NCBI GenBank assembly: GCA_903895595.1
Contig: CAITUP010000136.1
Span: 1 to 34,111, forward strand
Length of the DNA: 34,111 bases
DNA from: an uncultured Acetobacteraceae bacterium
GTDB taxonomy: Bacteria; Pseudomonadota; Alphaproteobacteria; Acetobacterales; Acetobacteraceae
Direction of reading: 5' to 3'
Both the position numbers and the translations under genes were made by a program. Below the pieces are notes generated by a model. It ran no database searches. It had not been told where the DNA came from and was given only the letters and a program-made list of their open reading frames with translations. Positions 33,159-34,111 of the stretch are shown here, one piece after another (within the stretch, counting starts at the first letter, position 1; each line of letters starts with the position of its first letter).

Positions 33159-33174
33159 TTAACGGAAAATTAAC
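33159..33174 (+). promoter_or_regulatory. CtrA-type motif before the toxin gene
   Basis: TTAACGGAAAATTAAC matches TTAA-N7-TTAAC exactly. It lies 48-63 bases upstream of the toxin ATG. This is a position where CtrA could activate or block transcription. Conserved in the right copy. Confidence 0.6.
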
Positions 33175-33184
33175 CCCTCCTGCC

Positions 33185-33225
33185 GCATACTTGCTTGTCA
33201 GCGTTGCCGACATGCAAAAGTATGC
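33185..33225 (+). promoter_or_regulatory. Long hairpin spanning the toxin start codon
   Basis: GCATACTT (33185-33192) and AAGTATGC (33218-33225) are perfect inverted copies. Between them, GC pairs with GC and TGTC with GACA, around an AGCGTTGCC loop. The 3' arm contains the toxin ATG (33222). On RNA it could hide the start codon; on DNA it could be an operator. The right copy keeps it with one changed base in the 3' arm. Confidence 0.65.
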
Positions 33226-33461
33226 ACTTGCCGTACATTCCGATCCCCAGGCCAGGATTTCTCGACTCCTGCGAGTCGCTCGGCTATATCTATGGCGAAC
33301 GACGATGGCGTTCGATTGATGGTCGTCTGTTGTACACCTGGGATTCACTGCACGGTGAGATAGAGGTGTTCGACAAGAGAGGGCAGCATGTGTCCGTGCT
33401 GGACGCCAGAACCGGGGCGGTCATCAAACCCCGCCGGAAAGGGAGAGGCATTCGTGTCTGA
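33222..33461 (+). CDS. Stand-alone colicin E3-type ribosomal RNase toxin
   Basis: The 79-residue protein is essentially one domain, the colicin E3/cloacin cytotoxic domain. Colicin E3 cuts 16S rRNA near its 3' end and stops translation. The core YTWDSLHGEIEVFD carries Asp41, His44, Glu46 and Glu48, equivalent to colicin E3 Asp510, His513, Glu515 and Glu517. The basic tail KPRRKGRGIRV matches the region holding Arg545. There is no receptor or translocation domain and no signal peptide, so it acts inside the producing cell, as in toxin-antitoxin systems. ATG 33222 is preferred; TTG 33195 in the same frame is also open. Its 3' end overlaps the next gene by eight bases. The first 12 codons are duplicated at 33941. 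Confidence 0.82.
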   Translation: MHLPYIPIPRPGFLDSCESLGYIYGERRWRSIDGRLLYTWDSLHGEIEVFDKRGQHVSVLDARTGAVIKPRRKGRGIRV

Positions 33462-33807
33462 CGCCGCAGTGATAACCGCACCCTTCTTCGCCCTGTATTG
33501 CCAGGGCCGAGCGACTGAGGACGACCTGCTGGATGCGACCGGTGCATGGCATGACTCCGGCGACGAGGAACAGCGTTCCCTCGAGGAATTGCTCGGCATG
33601 ACCGATGAGGAGTTCGAGGTCTATATCATGGATGGCCGCTCTCTCCCGCTGTTGGCGGAAATTCGCCGCACCGGCCGTAACCTCCGCGCCGCCGTCGCCG
33701 AATATCTCGCGGCCATGAAGGCCAACCCGACCTACGAGGATCGCTCCGCCATCTACGCCCTGACGCATTGGGTCGCGCGCAATCCGCCGTCCGGGTTGGC
33801 GGCCTGA
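33454..33807 (+). CDS. Probable antitoxin / immunity protein of the colicin E3-type toxin
   Basis: The 117-residue acidic protein starts at GTG 33454, with GGGAGAGG about five bases upstream and an eight-base overlap with the toxin gene. Its first 75 residues include ATGAWHDSGDEEQRSLEELL followed by GMTDEEFEVYIMDG and SLPLLAEIRR. This WHD...LLGMTxEEFxxxI...LPxL pattern is of the type I associate with antitoxins next to small toxins, but I cannot confirm a family. The C-terminal 40 residues (YLAAMKANPTYEDRSAIYAL) are predicted helical. Im3-like immunity is not evident from sequence. Antitoxin role is inferred from overlap, acidity and position. Confidence 0.68.
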   Translation: MSDAAVITAPFFALYCQGRATEDDLLDATGAWHDSGDEEQRSLEELLGMTDEEFEVYIMDGRSLPLLAEIRRTGRNLRAAVAEYLAAMKANPTYEDRSAIYALTHWVARNPPSGLAA

Positions 33808-33841
33808 GCGATGGCGACCCGCCTTTGATGGCAGCCTGGAT

Positions 33842-33868
33842 GCGCGTCAGCGAGACGCGTAATTTTTG
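33842..33868 (+). terminator. Intrinsic terminator of the toxin-antitoxin operon
   Basis: CGCGTC-AGCGA-GACGCG forms a six-pair stem with a five-base loop, followed by TAATTTTTG. It lies 35 bases after the antitoxin stop. The T run is also the first base block of the right-hand direct repeat. Confidence 0.82.
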
Positions 33869-33975
33869 TCGCCGCTGTTAACCGAAAATTAACCCCTCCC
33901 GCCGCATACTTGCTTGTCAGCGTTGCCGACATGCAAAGGTATGCACTTGCCGTACATTCCGATCCCCAAGCCAGG
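33862..33975 (+). repeat. Direct repeat, right copy: orphan toxin promoter and first codons
   Basis: This is the second copy of the 114-base unit at 33143-33256. It keeps the CtrA-type box, the hairpin and the toxin start, but no toxin domain follows. At 33971 it passes into the window-end inverted repeat. Confidence 0.92.
33878..33893 (+). promoter_or_regulatory. CtrA-type motif in the right repeat
   Basis: TTAACCGAAAATTAAC again matches TTAA-N7-TTAAC exactly. Although nearby bases differ from the left copy, the box itself is intact, which suggests functional constraint. Confidence 0.55.
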
Positions 33976-34111
33976 GCAATCGCTTGAACGCCGTCATTCG
34001 CCCCATCCGTCATCCCAGGGCTTGTCCCTACCGGATTCACGCATCCCGCGAACGAATTCCCGATCGTCTGCGCGGCGCGCGCGTCCCGAAAAATCCGCAT
34101 GGACGTGCCGG
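33941..34111 (+). pseudogene. Truncated second toxin gene (5' end only)
   Basis: ATG 33941 begins with the toxin N-terminus MHLPYIPIPKPG (compare MHLPYIPIPRPG), then the frame runs on through the inverted repeat without a stop to the window end. None of the RNase catalytic residues are present. It is best read as a duplicated toxin gene broken by the inverted repeat; the rest may lie outside the window. Confidence 0.6.
33971..34111. repeat. Terminal inverted repeat, right copy
   Basis: Reverse complement of 1-141 with one mismatch. Its inner end (CCAGGGCAATCG) coincides with the end of the 114-base direct repeat, so the two repeats share five bases (33971-33975). No gene is seen in it. Confidence 0.95.

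Larger units (their letters stand above)
33143..33256 (+). repeat. Direct repeat, left copy: toxin promoter, leader and first codons
   Basis: These 114 bases recur at 33862-33975, with most differences confined to the first 20 bases. The unit runs from ATTTTTGTC through the CtrA-type box, CCCCTCC, a long inverted repeat and the toxin start into codon 12 (ATGCACTTGCCGTACATTCC and on). Left and right copies lie 719 bases apart. Confidence 0.92.

Noticed and set aside
33195-33461. Toxin start at TTG 33195
   Set aside because: The TTG is in frame but lies within the hairpin and has no ribosome-binding site. The ATG at 33222 gives a compact domain; the TTG cannot be fully excluded.
33753-34100. 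Minus-strand open frame across the right repeats
   Set aside because: Its middle part is the antisense of the toxin leader repeat, also found in another minus-strand frame at 32998-33348. It follows repeated DNA, not a gene.
1-34111. CRISPR array, prophage or conjugative region
   Set aside because: No regularly spaced repeats, cas, integrase, capsid or transfer genes were seen.

Overview
The window is GC-rich DNA that reads as alphaproteobacterial, most likely Rhodospirillales/Acetobacteraceae-like. This rests on codon bias, TTAA-N7-TTAAC (CtrA-type) boxes, short palindromic intergenic repeats with a GTCATGGTCGGG-type core, a UbiK gene beside lipoprotein and LPS genes, and many small catabolic operons. 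No rRNA, tRNA, CRISPR array, transposase or phage gene was seen. The first and last 141 bases are inverted copies of each other with one mismatch, so the window probably runs from one copy of a dispersed repeat to another and may be a complete contig.

Layout. 0.25-7.2 kb: catabolic genes (altronate-dehydratase family enzyme, LVIVD beta-propeller protein, DHPS-like metallo-hydrolase, GarR-type reductase, LLM flavin oxidoreductase). A secreted ricin-type lectin gene sits between them on the other strand, flanked by two copies of the same ribosome-binding leader. 7.3-9.6 kb: TetR/COQ9-like regulator and NitT/TauT-type ABC ATPase and permease, overlapping one another. 9.7-13.6 kb: a frameshifted MFS transporter, YbjN-proC, a two-gene membrane-protein unit behind palindromic operator-like DNA, and ubiK. 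13.7-17.0 kb: hldD-lgt-MidA-type methyltransferase in overlapping array, then a VOC protein with a strong terminator. 17.1-17.75 kb: first MNT/HEPN toxin-antitoxin pair, its HEPN gene frameshifted. 17.8-22.1 kb: leftward four-gene unit (3-hydroxyisobutyrate dehydrogenase-like, 2OG-Fe(II) oxygenase, ThDP enzyme, CoxG-like). 22.2-26.0 kb: unknown protein, carboxymuconolactone decarboxylase, lactonase-like enzyme, sterol-desaturase-like enzyme, PEP-CTERM protein. 26.2-27.5 kb: MNT-HEPN-HD gene unit. 27.5-33.1 kb: unknown protein, DUF1499 protein, SbmA/YddA-like ABC exporter, HutD, M3 oligopeptidase.

The most interesting part is 33.14-34.11 kb. A 79-residue stand-alone colicin E3-type ribosomal RNase domain, with all catalytic residues, overlaps a 117-residue gene that is the likely antitoxin. 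The unit ends in a good intrinsic terminator. Its promoter/leader (CtrA-type box, a long hairpin spanning the toxin start codon, and the first toxin codons) lies in a 114-bp segment that is repeated directly after the operon. There the second toxin start runs into the window-end inverted repeat. This looks like a chromosomal toxin-antitoxin locus, possibly cell-cycle controlled, that has been duplicated and then broken by a mobile or dispersed repeat.

Function calls rest on recognisable motifs read by eye. No database search was run. Two frameshifts (MFS, hepT) could be real decay or sequencing errors.
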